In this document: in pieces, positions 33,353-43,546 of the stretch
Layout of the letters: every line of letters begins with the position of its first letter
How positions within the stretch are numbered: position 1 is the first letter of the stretch
Assembly: GCF_002150505.1 (NCBI RefSeq)
Contig: NZ_MSSV01000022.1
Span: 1-51,214 of the forward strand
Direction: 5' to 3'
DNA length: 51,214 nucleotides
DNA from: Algoriphagus ratkowskyi
Lineage (GTDB): Bacteria; Bacteroidota; Bacteroidia; Cytophagales; Cyclobacteriaceae
The notes under the pieces: model-generated
Database searches by the model: none
Seen by the model: only the letters and a program-made list of their open reading frames with translations
Told to the model about the DNA's origin: nothing
Program-made: the position numbers and the translations under genes

Positions 33353-35809
33353 CTATTGCTCGATCAAATTGATAAATAATTTAGTAGCTCCTGGCACTCC
33401 CGCAGGTAACTCACGGAAGAATGAGATTCCAGTGTATATGTACGTTCCCTTGCCGTATTTAGCGTAGATCAGAGAGTTATTAAGTGGATCTTCATTCGGA
33501 TCTTGGAAAGTAAGTGGCGTGGAGTATTCCGGCGCAAAAGTTGACACGAAATACAAGCCTCTCTCCTGAATCCAATCGTCAAAATCAGCAACATTAATTT
33601 CATTTGGGCCAGCCAAAATCGGATGATCCCAGTCTGCGGTAAAAGGGGAATCTTCAACAGTAACTCGATCTCTTCCTATAGAAAATGGATAAGGCCCTAG
33701 CTTATCAGTCAGAAGCGGTCTGCTTACATTATATTGTACCACAACAGTTCCTCCATTTTCTACATAAGTCATTAAGTTCTGTTGGTTCGCCGCAAGAGCT
33801 GCGTTAGTATTATAAGCTCTTATTCCGACTACGATACTTTTATATTGGGAGAGATTTGCTAGGGAATAATCGGAGATTTCTGACACTTGATATCCCAGAG
33901 ATGAAAGTACAGCAGGAACATCGTCTCCCGCTCCCATGATGTATCCGATTTTAGCTCCTGACACTTTCCAATCTTCCTGAATCAAATTCATTGATGCTGG
34001 TGAAAAGTAGGTCAGATTTGGAATATGTTTATAGGTAATCCGATGGGTAACTTGATCAAATATTTTTGAATCAGCGGTTTTAAATTGAGCGATGACTTCT
34101 CTTTTTTCATTTTTATCCAATTTGAATGAAACTCGGTAAAGTCTTTTCTTCTGGTTCAAATTCTCTTCAATACCCATGATTTGAAACTCCGAACTCATCA
34201 GGTTTTTAAATGTCAACTCCCCTTCTTTTACTTCTCCATTAAAATTGACCGTAACCGTTACCACGGGATTCAAATCTGAAATCAAAAAGACATTTTCATC
34301 AGAGACTTCTAAGTCAATTTCTGGTACTATAGTAAATGGTTGCTTTGTTTCACCGTCTACCTGGTCGTTATACTTATATTCTAAAGGAACCTGAGTTCTA
34401 AATTCCTGGCCATTAATCGTAAAACTCAATTCTCCACCAACCTTCATATCATTGAATGGCTTGCCTATCATTTGCTGATCTTTGACATCGTAGATCGCAT
34501 CTACCACAGGATTTACCAGCCAATAAGGTTGTGATATTAGCAAATCCTCTGCTATTTGAAATTCAACAGGAATGAGAACGGGCTCATTGTTCGATGCAAC
34601 TTTTTTCTTGGCAGAAAAAGAATTGTTAAAAAGATGAAATGAAATGTCATTGATCAGAACAACAGATGGGTTATTGACAATTAAATTTGCTTTAATATTT
34701 TCCCCTGAGTACCCAAGCTCTTGGTTAGTCACAAACTCCATTTTCAACCCTAGCAGCTCGAAAATCACTAGATCTAATTTCTTAATTTTCTCATTTACCC
34801 AAGATGAGTTTGAGTTGAGCGAAACAAGCTTAGTTCGAATTTGTGTAAGAGATTTCAGGTTGACAATAGGATCTTTGAAATCAAATTTATCTATGGCACT
34901 TTGAATCAAAGATGCTAATTCCATCCCTCCCTCTATCTCCTTCCAGCGATCGGGAATTCCTTCAAAAGCCGACGTTTGAAATGCTTCTCCTTTGATGAAT
35001 TGAAGATTATCATCAGCAGCACCTATTCTAGCAGTGGCGCCAAATCCCTGAGATTTGTGCATTGTGCGACTGTTCGCAGCAATTTGACTATATGTAGTTC
35101 CCAATAAGCTATTGAATTCCCCAACGGGAAACATAGCATATTGCTCGCTCTTATCAGATTTAAATTCTCCGCCGAAATTGTATGAATTCCAAAAAATTCT
35201 CTTGGACTGCCATGTGTCCACAAATTTTAATTGCTCAGGAAAACTAGTTGCATCCGCAGCCAGATCAAATGCTTCTTCTGCCAAAATTGCTGAAGTAGTA
35301 TGATGCCCATGATTTCCTCCCGGTTCAGTGTTGAATCTAGTAATGATGATGTCTGGCCTGAAATTCCTTATCACCCACACGACATCAGAAAGAACCTTTT
35401 GCTTATCCCAATTTTGTAGGGTTTCCTCAGGATCTTTGGAATAACCAAAATCCATGGCTCGGGTGAAAAACTGCCTTCCACCATCGGTTGCACGGGCTTG
35501 CAATAATTCTTGTGTTCGAATCTGTCCGAGTTCTATTCCCAATTCTTTTCCTATCAAATTTTGACCTCCATCTCCTCTGGTCAAGCTCAAATAAGCGACT
35601 TGCACATGCTCTCCATTCCCTAAGGCGGCAATTAACTGGGTATTTTCATCATCTGGATGCGCTGCAACATAAAGAACTCGTTTGGTTTCTTTCAGTTGTA
35701 AGAGTTTATGATAAATTACTGAAGATGGAAGGGTTTGAGAAAAACATATCAGACTATTTAGCAAAAGGAAAATAAAGGCTAAACTTTTGAGTAAGAACGG
35801 TTTTGTCAT
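33353..35809 (-). CDS. Secreted PIG-L family deacetylase with C-terminal GATase-like domain
   Basis: 818 residues. A signal peptide (FIFLLLNSLICFSQ) leads to a PIG-L/LmbE domain with the zinc motif A-HPDDE (51-55) and GGNHGHHTTS (164-173; His167/His170 region). These enzymes de-N-acetylate sugars or small glycoconjugates. A middle beta-rich region (~330-610) resembles Ig-like or NPCBM-associated domains. A C-terminal domain (~625-760) has IGYIMGAGDDVPAVLSSLGYQV and VENGGTVVVQYNV, like ThuA/type 1 glutamine-amidotransferase folds. It probably acts in the periplasm or outside. First gene of an operon with the 34-residue protein and the symporter. Confidence 0.88.
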   Translation of the reverse strand: MTKPFLLKSLAFIFLLLNSLICFSQTLPSSVIYHKLLQLKETKRVLYVAAHPDDENTQLIAALGNGEHVQVAYLSLTRGDGGQNLIGKELGIELGQIRTQELLQARATDGGRQFFTRAMDFGYSKDPEETLQNWDKQKVLSDVVWVIRNFRPDIIITRFNTEPGGNHGHHTTSAILAEEAFDLAADATSFPEQLKFVDTWQSKRIFWNSYNFGGEFKSDKSEQYAMFPVGEFNSLLGTTYSQIAANSRTMHKSQGFGATARIGAADDNLQFIKGEAFQTSAFEGIPDRWKEIEGGMELASLIQSAIDKFDFKDPIVNLKSLTQIRTKLVSLNSNSSWVNEKIKKLDLVIFELLGLKMEFVTNQELGYSGENIKANLIVNNPSVVLINDISFHLFNNSFSAKKKVASNNEPVLIPVEFQIAEDLLISQPYWLVNPVVDAIYDVKDQQMIGKPFNDMKVGGELSFTINGQEFRTQVPLEYKYNDQVDGETKQPFTIVPEIDLEVSDENVFLISDLNPVVTVTVNFNGEVKEGELTFKNLMSSEFQIMGIEENLNQKKRLYRVSFKLDKNEKREVIAQFKTADSKIFDQVTHRITYKHIPNLTYFSPASMNLIQEDWKVSGAKIGYIMGAGDDVPAVLSSLGYQVSEISDYSLANLSQYKSIVVGIRAYNTNAALAANQQNLMTYVENGGTVVVQYNVSRPLLTDKLGPYPFSIGRDRVTVEDSPFTADWDHPILAGPNEINVADFDDWIQERGLYFVSTFAPEYSTPLTFQDPNEDPLNNSLIYAKYGKGTYIYTGISFFRELPAGVPGATKLFINLIEQ

Positions 35810-35890
35810 AAAGGGATGTAATTTATCTCTACAAGCTAGAACAAGCCTGATTGAAATAAAAACAATTTTTGATTAAAGGAAAAAAATCGG

Positions 35891-37021
35891 TTAGCGATTT
35901 ACGGTATATTTCACTTTTCCAGGAATAGTATAACCCAAGGTAAACTCAAAAAAGTCAGCTTTCGCTTTGTGTGCTTTAATTTGCACACCAGCAAAAACAT
36001 TGTTATTGAACCTATATCGAACGCCAATTCGCTCATAAAAATTAGCTACTTCTTGATTATAATGCGCTTTATTAACATAGATCCCAAGTGCAATTGGCAA
36101 ATACAGTTTATCGGTAAGTTTCCACTCCCATGATCCTACCACTGCATAGGAGTTTACATCTGTAAAAGAAATAGTGTCATCAGGGTATCGATCTTTTGCG
36201 CCAGCTCCATAAAACCAATCTATACCAATTCCACCTCGATATTTGTACGATAACTCCCATAGATAATTCAAACCCAAACCTCCCCTGAAATATGCTCTTT
36301 CACCTATTTCATAGCTTTTTAATCCGGTATAAGAAGTAATATTCCAAAAACCACGTTTCTTTAAAGGTGGGAATTCAGTCATCATCCCAGGATTTAATCC
36401 CTCTTTGTCCAATTGGAAACGAAGTCCTAGTGCTATAGGAACAAAATTGATTCCTGCGTTAGGCTTTTTGATGGATCCATTAGAATAATGCTTGGTCCCT
36501 ATGGAAGAGAATACTTCAACAGAACTTGATAGTGAGTAAGCCACTTTAACCCCAAAATGTATGTGTGCATTAACTGCTTATCCTACAAAACCATTGATAG
36601 GGTTTGTCATAGGATCATAAGGGTTCATATTAAACCCCACACCTATTTGAGAATAATAGCTAAAATTGACCTTTCTATTAAAATTCACCTTCCCAAAAGG
36701 AAACTCCCCAAATGCGTAGATTCCTATAGGTCTTCCAATCTCCGAATAATAATTAACAGCTGAGGTAAATCCTAAACCATAGCTAGGGTATCTATTGATG
36801 TAATTGTAGAATGTATTCTTGGTACTTCTCCTACCAAATCTCACATCAACTCCAGAATAATTTAATTTATTGATGAGATCGTTAGCCCAAACTTTATTAT
36901 TTCCAATCATGGGACCACGATCGTAAGAAACATCTACAAAATTTCTTGACTGTGCTTCAACCTGGGAAGAAATTAATCCAAAAAATACACTAGTTATAAT
37001 TATCCCTAATTGAAGTCGCAT
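35891..37021 (-). pseudogene. PagL-like acyloxyacyl hydrolase gene split by an in-frame stop
   Basis: Two stretches lie in one frame, separated by one TAA (36580-36578). The first (147 residues from the ATG at 37021) has a signal peptide and the start of a beta-barrel, ending NPINGFVG. Translation after the stop continues AVNAHIHFGVKVAYSLSS to HYSNGS (His178, Ser180), then KKPNAGINF and a C-terminal barrel to residue 376. HYSNG...PN.GIN is the signature of PagL/lipid A 3-O-deacylase-like outer-membrane enzymes. The stop therefore cuts a gene that would otherwise be complete and of normal length. A single base change (for example TCA to TAA) would explain it; sequencing error is possible. A good promoter precedes it, so the loss is recent. 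Confidence 0.82.
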
Positions 37022-37043
37022 CAGTACTTTAAAATTCAAGAGC

Positions 37044-37073
37044 CAAATATAAAACTATTGTAAACCCTGTCAA
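37044..37073 (-). promoter_or_regulatory. Promoter of the PagL-like gene
   Basis: Minus strand: TTG (37073-37071), 19-nt spacer, TATATTTG (37051-37044). This predicts a short leader and supports the ATG at 37021 as start instead of the TTG at 37039. Confidence 0.7.
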
Positions 37074-37134
37074 CCAATTTTTGCACTCTGTTTCAGCGAG
37101 TGCAATTTCTTTTTTCTCAGCATTAGACAAAAAT

Positions 37135-37166
37135 AAAAGCCTCTGAATGAGAATTCAGAGGCTTTT
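37135..37166 (-). terminator. Terminator of the gyrA-TPR operon
   Basis: GCCTCTGAAT (37139-37148) pairs perfectly with 37153-37162 around a 4-nt loop. On the minus strand it is followed by TTTTATTTTTG. It lies about 20 nt after the TPR gene stop. Confidence 0.88.
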
Positions 37167-37186
37167 ACTTATTATAAAGCTACTTA

Positions 37187-38398
37187 TTAATTGCCATCCA
37201 TCCAGTTAGGACCCTTTAGCTCGATAAGCATTTTGTTGTATTTTTCTGCTTCAGCATCATTCTTCAATCTAGTTTGTACTTGGTACAAGATTGCCATAAT
37301 ATCTGTGTTGTCAGGTCTAATTTCAATTGCTTTCTCGAAATATGGGATAGCTTGCTTATAGTAAAGATTCGCCTCATCTGTCATTGGCTTTGCCTTAACT
37401 TCCCAATCAGCATCTGATAATCCACCTATTGCAACAATGATTTCTCTTGATTTCTCTAGGAGAAGTGCACCTGCATAATAGTTACCATCATAAAACTCAG
37501 GATCAGCCTCTACTGACTTTTTATAATCTACAAGGGCACCATCAATATCTCCAGCTTGCTCCTTTAAGTATCCAGATCTCAATAGAATACCTGGATTATT
37601 GGGATCATTTTTTAACGCTTCTTGAATAGATGCCATAGCCTCATCCATTTTATTCAATTGAAGTAACAATTGAATCTCATATTCGGCAAGAACTTTATCT
37701 TCAGGATAATCCTCTCTACCAGCCATAATTACATCATATGCAGCTTCTGGTTCTGCATCTTCACCACTTAATATTTGAACCATTAAATAGTATACAGTTA
37801 ACTTGTTATACTCTTCTACATCAAGTAAATATCCATAATGCTTCTTAGCCTCATCAAATTTCCCAATTTCTTGAGCAATGTAGCCTGCATTATAATGGAC
37901 TGTAGTATCTGTATGATCTACCTCTCCAGCCAAATTAAAGAACTCATAGGCCATTTCAAGGTCATCTGCATTGAATCTCTCACCACCTTTGTCAAAGGCC
38001 ACATTCTTAAGTGTATAAATAGAGTAAGGGCGAAGATTATCAGGAACTCCTGGCATATCATCTCCATAGACATCTTTTCCTACTCCGGTGTTTTTATCAC
38101 TTCCAGCCATTTCAAAAGCTTTGTGATAAGTTGCCAAAGCTGCCTTACCCAATTTCAAAGTGGTGGCAGAGTTTGAGGAATCTGAACCAAACTTTTTGGT
38201 TTCAATTTGGGCTTTCAACAGATATGTACCTGGATCTGAACCTGTTTCAGGGTCAGAGCTAGCAGCGGTAATATCTGTCATTGCAGCAGTAAGATCTCCA
38301 GATTTAAAATTTTTCTCTGCAGAACGAACCACTTTTTTTTGAGCAAAAGCCAGAGTCGTTGCACCGATCAAGGCCATTGATAGAATTAGCTTCTTCAT
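37187..38398 (-). CDS. Exported TPR protein
   Basis: 403 residues. The signal peptide (MKKLILSMALIGATTLAFAQ) directs it to the periplasm. About five to seven tetratricopeptide-like helical repeats follow, clearest in VHYNAGYIAQEIGKFDEAKKHYGYLL, in IQEALKNDPNNPGILLRSGYLKEQAGDIDGALVDYKKSVEADPEF and in AIPYFEKAIEIRPDNTDIMAILYQVQ. It is likely a protein-interaction scaffold; the partner is unknown. It lies only 26 nt downstream of gyrA without a terminator between, so the two are probably co-transcribed. Confidence 0.87.
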   Translation of the reverse strand: MKKLILSMALIGATTLAFAQKKVVRSAEKNFKSGDLTAAMTDITAASSDPETGSDPGTYLLKAQIETKKFGSDSSNSATTLKLGKAALATYHKAFEMAGSDKNTGVGKDVYGDDMPGVPDNLRPYSIYTLKNVAFDKGGERFNADDLEMAYEFFNLAGEVDHTDTTVHYNAGYIAQEIGKFDEAKKHYGYLLDVEEYNKLTVYYLMVQILSGEDAEPEAAYDVIMAGREDYPEDKVLAEYEIQLLLQLNKMDEAMASIQEALKNDPNNPGILLRSGYLKEQAGDIDGALVDYKKSVEADPEFYDGNYYAGALLLEKSREIIVAIGGLSDADWEVKAKPMTDEANLYYKQAIPYFEKAIEIRPDNTDIMAILYQVQTRLKNDAEAEKYNKMLIELKGPNWMDGN

Positions 38399-38424
38399 TT
38401 TAGCGTATTTTCTTGTTTGGTTGG

Positions 38425-40998
38425 TTATTCGTTAATTTCATTAGACTCATCAGCAGAATCCTCAGCCTCGTCAGTTGATGAATCCTCAGTCGTGTTCTCA
38501 GTATTTTCATCTGTGACAACTGTAGCATCTTCTATCTCTTCGGCCTCTTCTTCTTTTGATATTTTTTCTACGGAAGAAATCTCGTCATTCTCTCCGATTT
38601 TAATCAATCTTACTCCTTGAGTAGCTCTTCCCATTACACGAAGACCATCTACAGAAATACGAATGGTTATTCCTGATTTATTGATGATCATCAAATCATC
38701 GGTTTCTACTACTTCTTTGATTGCGACTAGTGCTCCTGTTTTCTCTGTCACACTCATCGCCTTTACTCCTTTTCCTCCACGATTGGTGATTCTATATTCG
38801 TCAAGGTTAGAGCGCTTACCATATCCTTTTTCAGAAACTACTAATAAGGTCGCATTTTCTTCAGATGCACATACCATGCCAATCACATAATCGCTATCAT
38901 CGTTTAACCTAATAGCCCTCACTCCAGTGGCAGTACGTCCCATAGGCCTTACCGCTGTTTCATTGAAATGTATTGCTCTACCAGATTTAGCTGCGATCAC
39001 AATATGTTGACTACCATTAGTCATCTCTACCTTCACCAATTGATCATCCTCGCGGATATTCAAGGCAATAATCCCATTCGTTCTAGGGCGGCTATATTGC
39101 TCAAGTGTGGTTTTCTTGATGATTCCTCGTTTAGTCACCATGACTAGGAAGTGATTGTTCAAATAATCTTTATCATTCAGATCTACAACCTGAATGATGG
39201 AACGAATCCTATCATTCTGCTCGATGCTAATCAAATTCTGAATTGGTCTTCCTTTGGAAGTCTTGGATCCTTCTGGAATAGCGTAGGTCTTTAACCAGAA
39301 TAGCTTTGCTTTATCTGTAAAGATCAACAGGTAATTATGTGTAGACGCAGTAAATAAATACTCGGTGAAATCATCCTGCTTAGTACTCACACCACGCGAT
39401 CCTACTCCACCTCTACCTTGTGTTCTATATTCTGAAAGCGCAGTACGCTTCACATATCCTTCGTGAGAAACAGTGATAATCACTTCCTCATTTGGAATCA
39501 TATCTTCATAGCTGAAATCTTCCGCATTGTGCTCGATCTCAGTTCTTCTATCATCAGCGTAACGAGTTTTCATTTCTGCTAGCTCGTCCTTGATAATTTG
39601 CATTCTCCTATCCTCATTAGCAAGAATCTCTTTGAGCTCTTCGATTAAGGCCATGATCTCATTGTACTCATTGATGATCTTGTCTCGCTCCATTCCTGTC
39701 AATCGCTGTAATCTCATATCGAGTATAGCTCTTGCCTGAATCTCACTCAAATCAAATCTCTCAATCAAACCATTTCTGGCAGTCTCAGGATCTGCAGAAC
39801 TTCTAATCAAAGAAATCACTTCATCCAAATGATCTAAAGCGATAAGATATCCTTGGAGTATGTGTGCTCTTTTCTCCGCTTCTCTCAACTCATATTCAGT
39901 ACGGCGAATCACAACCTCATGACGGTGATTGACATAGTGAACAATCATATCTTTCAGGTTCAGTGTATAAGGCCTGCCTTTTACTAAGGCCACATTATTC
40001 ACTGAAAAGGAAGTTTGCAGTTGGGTATGCTTGTAAAGGTTATTAAGAACTACACTAGAAATTGCGTCTCTCTTCAATTCATAAACGATTCGCATTCCAG
40101 AACGATCTGACTCATCTCGAATAGCGGAAATTCCATCTATTTTCTTTTCGTTGATCAAGGCGGCAGTTTTTTCTACCATACTCGCCTTGTTCACCATGTA
40201 TGGAATCTCAGTGATGATAATCATCTCCTTACTTCCACCATCTTTTAGTTCTACGTTGGCTTTGCCACGCATCACCACTCTACCACGGCCAGTTTCAAAT
40301 GCAGCTTTCACTCCATTGTAACCATATATTATTCCACCTGTGGGGAAATCTGGAGCAATGATGTGGACCATCAACTCTTCGATGGTGATCTCATTATTGT
40401 CTATATAGGCGACAATTCCATCTATAACTTCTCCCAAATTGTGAGGTGCCATATTCGTAGCCATACCTACAGCGATACCTGATGCTCCATTCAATAGAAG
40501 GGCAGGCACTTTTGCAGGCAATACGATCGGCTCCTTCAGGGAGTCATCAAAATTGAATTGAAAGTCAACCGTTTCTTTATTTATGTCTACCAAAAGCTCC
40601 TCAGCGATTCGCTTTAGCCTAGCTTCGGTATAACGCATCGCTGCTGGATTATCTCCATCTACAGAACCAAAGTTACCCTGACCATCCACCAAAGGATATC
40701 TCAGAGACCAAGGTTGCGCCATACGAACCATCGTCTCGTACACAGCAGAATCACCATGTGGGTGATATTTACCGAGTACCTCACCGACAATTCTGGCAGA
40801 TTTCTTATGAGGTTTATTATGTAATACTCCCAGCTCTTGCATCCCAAAAAGGATTCTGCGGTGTACTGGTTTCAGTCCATCACGGACATCAGGAAGCGCT
40901 CTTGAAACAATAACCGACATCGAATAATCGATGTAGGCACCACGCATTTCCTCTTCAATATTAATGGGTATGATGTTCTCGTTTTCTCCTTGAGCCAT
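38425..40998 (-). CDS. gyrA: DNA gyrase subunit A
   Basis: 857 residues. The N-terminal breakage-reunion domain starts with [35 protein letters not shown] and has the active-site tyrosine in [10 protein letters not shown] (Tyr123). The quinolone-resistance region reads [10 protein letters not shown], with Ser84 and Glu88 at the E. coli Ser83/Asp87 positions. The C-terminal beta-pinwheel carries the GyrA box as QGRGGVG. The last ~50 residues form a very acidic tail (rich in E, D, S, T). With GyrB it introduces negative supercoils. It is followed at 26 nt by a TPR protein gene. Confidence 0.97.
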   Translation of the reverse strand: MAQGENENIIPINIEEEMRGAYIDYSMSVIVSRALPDVRDGLKPVHRRILFGMQELGVLHNKPHKKSARIVGEVLGKYHPHGDSAVYETMVRMAQPWSLRYPLVDGQGNFGSVDGDNPAAMRYTEARLKRIAEELLVDINKETVDFQFNFDDSLKEPIVLPAKVPALLLNGASGIAVGMATNMAPHNLGEVIDGIVAYIDNNEITIEELMVHIIAPDFPTGGIIYGYNGVKAAFETGRGRVVMRGKANVELKDGGSKEMIIITEIPYMVNKASMVEKTAALINEKKIDGISAIRDESDRSGMRIVYELKRDAISSVVLNNLYKHTQLQTSFSVNNVALVKGRPYTLNLKDMIVHYVNHRHEVVIRRTEYELREAEKRAHILQGYLIALDHLDEVISLIRSSADPETARNGLIERFDLSEIQARAILDMRLQRLTGMERDKIINEYNEIMALIEELKEILANEDRRMQIIKDELAEMKTRYADDRRTEIEHNAEDFSYEDMIPNEEVIITVSHEGYVKRTALSEYRTQGRGGVGSRGVSTKQDDFTEYLFTASTHNYLLIFTDKAKLFWLKTYAIPEGSKTSKGRPIQNLISIEQNDRIRSIIQVVDLNDKDYLNNHFLVMVTKRGIIKKTTLEQYSRPRTNGIIALNIREDDQLVKVEMTNGSQHIVIAAKSGRAIHFNETAVRPMGRTATGVRAIRLNDDSDYVIGMVCASEENATLLVVSEKGYGKRSNLDEYRITNRGGKGVKAMSVTEKTGALVAIKEVVETDDLMIINKSGITIRISVDGLRVMGRATQGVRLIKIGENDEISSVEKISKEEEAEEIEDATVVTDENTENTTEDSSTDEAEDSADESNEINE

Positions 40999-41094
40999 AT
41001 AATGCTATTCACGGGGTCGATTAAGCTTGCAAGATAGTAAATACCCATCGATTTAGAAAAGAGAATGCAAAGACCAAAGACGATAATCAAGACT

Positions 41095-42117
41095 TTAATA
41101 CCACTGACCTACTTTCCTGTCTTGAAAATTAAAAATACCACTTCCTCTGTACTCGATTCCATTGTGCATATGCTTCATCACTACTCCGCAGCCTACAATT
41201 TTGCATTTCTTAGTTCCTGGAAATCGAACAGCTAGCCCAACTTGCATTGCATAGACCTGTTGATCAAGGTTTTGAACTTCTGTAAAATCAGATGCCGCAT
41301 AGGTAAACTTGCGAAAATCTGCTCCACCTTTAACAAACACCTTGGTATAATCGGAGAAATCCCGCTCAATTCTCAGACCCAATCCGTAATAATTCTTGTC
41401 TGAAACTGCAAGTCTTGACACATAGGGTTCTGGCCCTACATCAAGAATTGGATCATATGCCTTTTTTAAATTCAGCTTTCCAAATTCCGCTTCAAAAATA
41501 AATCTCCAAGGATAGTTTTGTCGAGCTCGCTGTCTTAGTTCAGACATCATATAAAGATTGGAAGAAGAATAATTTCTATACCTCCAATTTAAAAAAGCTC
41601 GTCTTCTGCTCGCATCGTAAAGCACTAACCCAACTGTACCATAGAGTTTATTAGCTTGATAAGTCGCTCCTTCGAAATCAAATTGATAATCTCCACCCTG
41701 CATGGGAGCTAGATTGCCCCATTCCTGCCCAAAACCTCCACCAATGGTTAACAGATTGAAAAGGTTGATCCTCACTCCCCCATTCCAATTTGGAAACACC
41801 CAGTCTCCACCTTTCATTTCTAGTGGATTTTCTTCAGAAATATCCAAGGGATCACCATCAAAATTCTGATAGCGTGCAAAAGGATAAAGGTTCGTATTCG
41901 CAGAATAAAAGCTTGTTCCAAATTGCTGATACCCTCCACCTCCAGATATTTCTGCACTAAACATCTCCAATACATTTCGGGCAACATTTCCTAATCCTGA
42001 TTCGCTTTTTTGGTTTTTGGCTTTCGAAGAGATTCCAAAAATATCATCTTCTTGGGCAAATACTAATGTCACTCCAAAGCAAAGGATAAAAAGGATAGTT
42101 AGCTTTTTGAAATTCAT
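41095..42117 (-). CDS. Predicted outer-membrane beta-barrel protein of unknown function
   Basis: 340 residues from the ATG at 42117, chosen because it begins a clean signal peptide (MNFKKLTILFILCFGVTLVFA); an in-frame ATG 23 codons earlier lies inside the upstream terminator. Alternating hydrophobic/aromatic strands (AEISGGGGYQQFGTSFY, WNGGVRINLFNLLTIGGGFGQEW, KLYGTVGLVLYD and similar) suggest an outer-membrane barrel. The C-terminus has two cysteines (CKIVGCGVVMKHMHNG) after the barrel-like region. I do not recognise the family. It lies between gyrA and a small secreted protein, same strand. Confidence 0.6.
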   Translation of the reverse strand: MNFKKLTILFILCFGVTLVFAQEDDIFGISSKAKNQKSESGLGNVARNVLEMFSAEISGGGGYQQFGTSFYSANTNLYPFARYQNFDGDPLDISEENPLEMKGGDWVFPNWNGGVRINLFNLLTIGGGFGQEWGNLAPMQGGDYQFDFEGATYQANKLYGTVGLVLYDASRRRAFLNWRYRNYSSSNLYMMSELRQRARQNYPWRFIFEAEFGKLNLKKAYDPILDVGPEPYVSRLAVSDKNYYGLGLRIERDFSDYTKVFVKGGADFRKFTYAASDFTEVQNLDQQVYAMQVGLAVRFPGTKKCKIVGCGVVMKHMHNGIEYRGSGIFNFQDRKVGQWY

Positions 42118-42155
42118 ATTTTCTAAACGAAGGGTTAATGTTATTGGTGCAAAAT

Positions 42156-42186
42156 TAAAAAAAAATGCCTCCCGATTGGGAGGCAT
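42156..42186 (-). terminator. Terminator of the small secreted protein gene
   Basis: ATGCCTCCC (42165-42173) pairs with GGGAGGCAT (42178-42186) around GATT; on the minus strand it is followed by nine Ts. It sits 24 nt after the stop at 42211. Confidence 0.9.
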
Positions 42187-42210
42187 CTACATAATAACTT
42201 TAATAAAATC

Positions 42211-42720
42211 TTATTTCCCGTCCGTAGGCTCAGGAATATCTTTTTCCTCTGCTTCCTGCTTTGCTTTCATTTCAGCAATCATTCCATCTAGTTTCTCTTT
42301 CACAGCCGGATCATCTTTGGTAGCTGCCAGTACTTTATTGTAAGTACCAGCTCCCAAAATCTCCTCATCCATTATCAAACCTGTCTTGTATTCTTTCAAA
42401 ACACTTTGAAGAGACTCCTGAAAATCTTTTACTTCAGTGAATGCAGCTTTTTCTTCATCTGTAATTTTTGCCTCAGTCATTTTAGCTTCATCACCCCAAG
42501 CCGCTTTGATTTCATTATATCTGCCTCCACCTTGGAAAATCTCATTCTCCAAAATCATTGCTTTCAATTCATCCGTTTTTGCATTTACGTAATTATCGAA
42601 TGTCACTTCAACATTGGCATATTTAGTCAAATCTTCATCTGTGACTTTCTCCTCATCTTGTGCGTAAGCAGCAAGCCCTAGGAACGCGAATAACGCTCCA
42701 AACAACAATACTTTTTTCAT
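42211..42720 (-). CDS. Small secreted helical protein of unknown function
   Basis: 169 residues from the ATG at 42720, which begins a signal peptide (MKKVLLFGALFAFLGLAAYAQ); an in-frame upstream ATG would bury the signal. The mature protein is acidic and probably all alpha-helical, with two similar halves: a KAMILENEIFQGGGRYNEIKAAWGD segment and a KTGLIMDEEILGAGTYNKVLAATKD segment share the pattern 'E-I-x-x-G-x-x-Y-N-x-x-x-A'. That suggests an internal duplication. The C-terminus is charged (EAEEKDIPEPTDGK). No family recognised. It has its own terminator. Confidence 0.7.
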   Translation of the reverse strand: MKKVLLFGALFAFLGLAAYAQDEEKVTDEDLTKYANVEVTFDNYVNAKTDELKAMILENEIFQGGGRYNEIKAAWGDEAKMTEAKITDEEKAAFTEVKDFQESLQSVLKEYKTGLIMDEEILGAGTYNKVLAATKDDPAVKEKLDGMIAEMKAKQEAEEKDIPEPTDGK

Positions 42721-42833
42721 AAACTTTGTGATTTTAATTTCTTTATAATTCTCAATAAAAACCCATATGCCCAAAAAATCAAGAATAAAGGCCCGTTTTT
42801 AAGGTTTTTTATGATAAATGGTATGTCTATAAC

Positions 42834-43493
42834 TTAATTTGATGAAATCTCCTTAAGGTCTCGAATAGTCTGCACTGGAGCTGAAGAATTGAATACAAAA
42901 CTCCCTGCTACTAATACATCTGCTCCAGCAGCAATCAATTTTGGTGCATTTTGCAGAGTTACGCCTCCATCAATTTCAATTTTGGTTTTAGCCCCTTTTG
43001 CCAGAATTAAATCTTTCAAACGGGTAACTTTTGAATAGGTGTTTTCGATAAATTTCTGACCTCCAAAACCTGGATTCACTGACATTATACACACCATATC
43101 GATATCTTCTATCACCTCAGCCAACAACTCTATTGGCGTATGAGGATTTATGGCAACCCCAGCTTTGGCTCCAAGAGCTGTGATAGCTTGAAGGGTCCGA
43201 TGCAAATGAGTGCAAGCTTCATAATGTACGGAGATAACTTCTGCGCCGGCATTTCGAAAAGCTTCCAGATAATTATCAGGGTTTACGATCATCAAATGTA
43301 CATCCAATGGCCTTTTCGCATAGCGATGAATAGCCTCCATCACTGGAATACCAAAGGAAATATTGGGTACGAAAACGCCATCCATAATATCCACATGGAT
43401 ATAATCTGCCACTGAAGAATTAAGCATTTCAACTTCTTTTTGAAGATTTGCGAAATCGGCGGCTAAAATAGAAGGTGCTATAAGTGGTGACAT
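42834..43493 (-). CDS. rpe: Ribulose-phosphate 3-epimerase
   Basis: 219 residues, a TIM barrel of normal length. Metal and catalytic residues are visible: SILAADFANL (Asp13), HVDIMDG (His33, Asp35), DVHLMIVNP (His66), VNPGFGGQKF phosphate loop and EIDGGV (second catalytic Asp). It interconverts ribulose-5-phosphate and xylulose-5-phosphate in the pentose phosphate pathway. It stands between the small secreted protein and the subtilase gene. Confidence 0.96.
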   Translation of the reverse strand: MSPLIAPSILAADFANLQKEVEMLNSSVADYIHVDIMDGVFVPNISFGIPVMEAIHRYAKRPLDVHLMIVNPDNYLEAFRNAGAEVISVHYEACTHLHRTLQAITALGAKAGVAINPHTPIELLAEVIEDIDMVCIMSVNPGFGGQKFIENTYSKVTRLKDLILAKGAKTKIEIDGGVTLQNAPKLIAAGADVLVAGSFVFNSSAPVQTIRDLKEISSN

Positions 43494-43546
43494 GGATTAT
43501 TTATTGATTATGTAAACAAACTAAATTAATTCCCAGCCCACAAATC

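Noticed and set aside
37081..37115. Plus-strand terminator-like hairpin TTGCACTC/GAGTGCAA followed by a T-rich run
   Set aside because: No plus-strand gene lies upstream of it, and it sits just upstream of the PagL-like promoter; not listed as a terminator.
40728..40760. Possible quinolone-resistance substitution in GyrA (Glu88 at the E. coli Asp87 position)
   Set aside because: Acidic residue and Ser84 are kept, and Glu may be the natural residue in this lineage; no basis for calling resistance.
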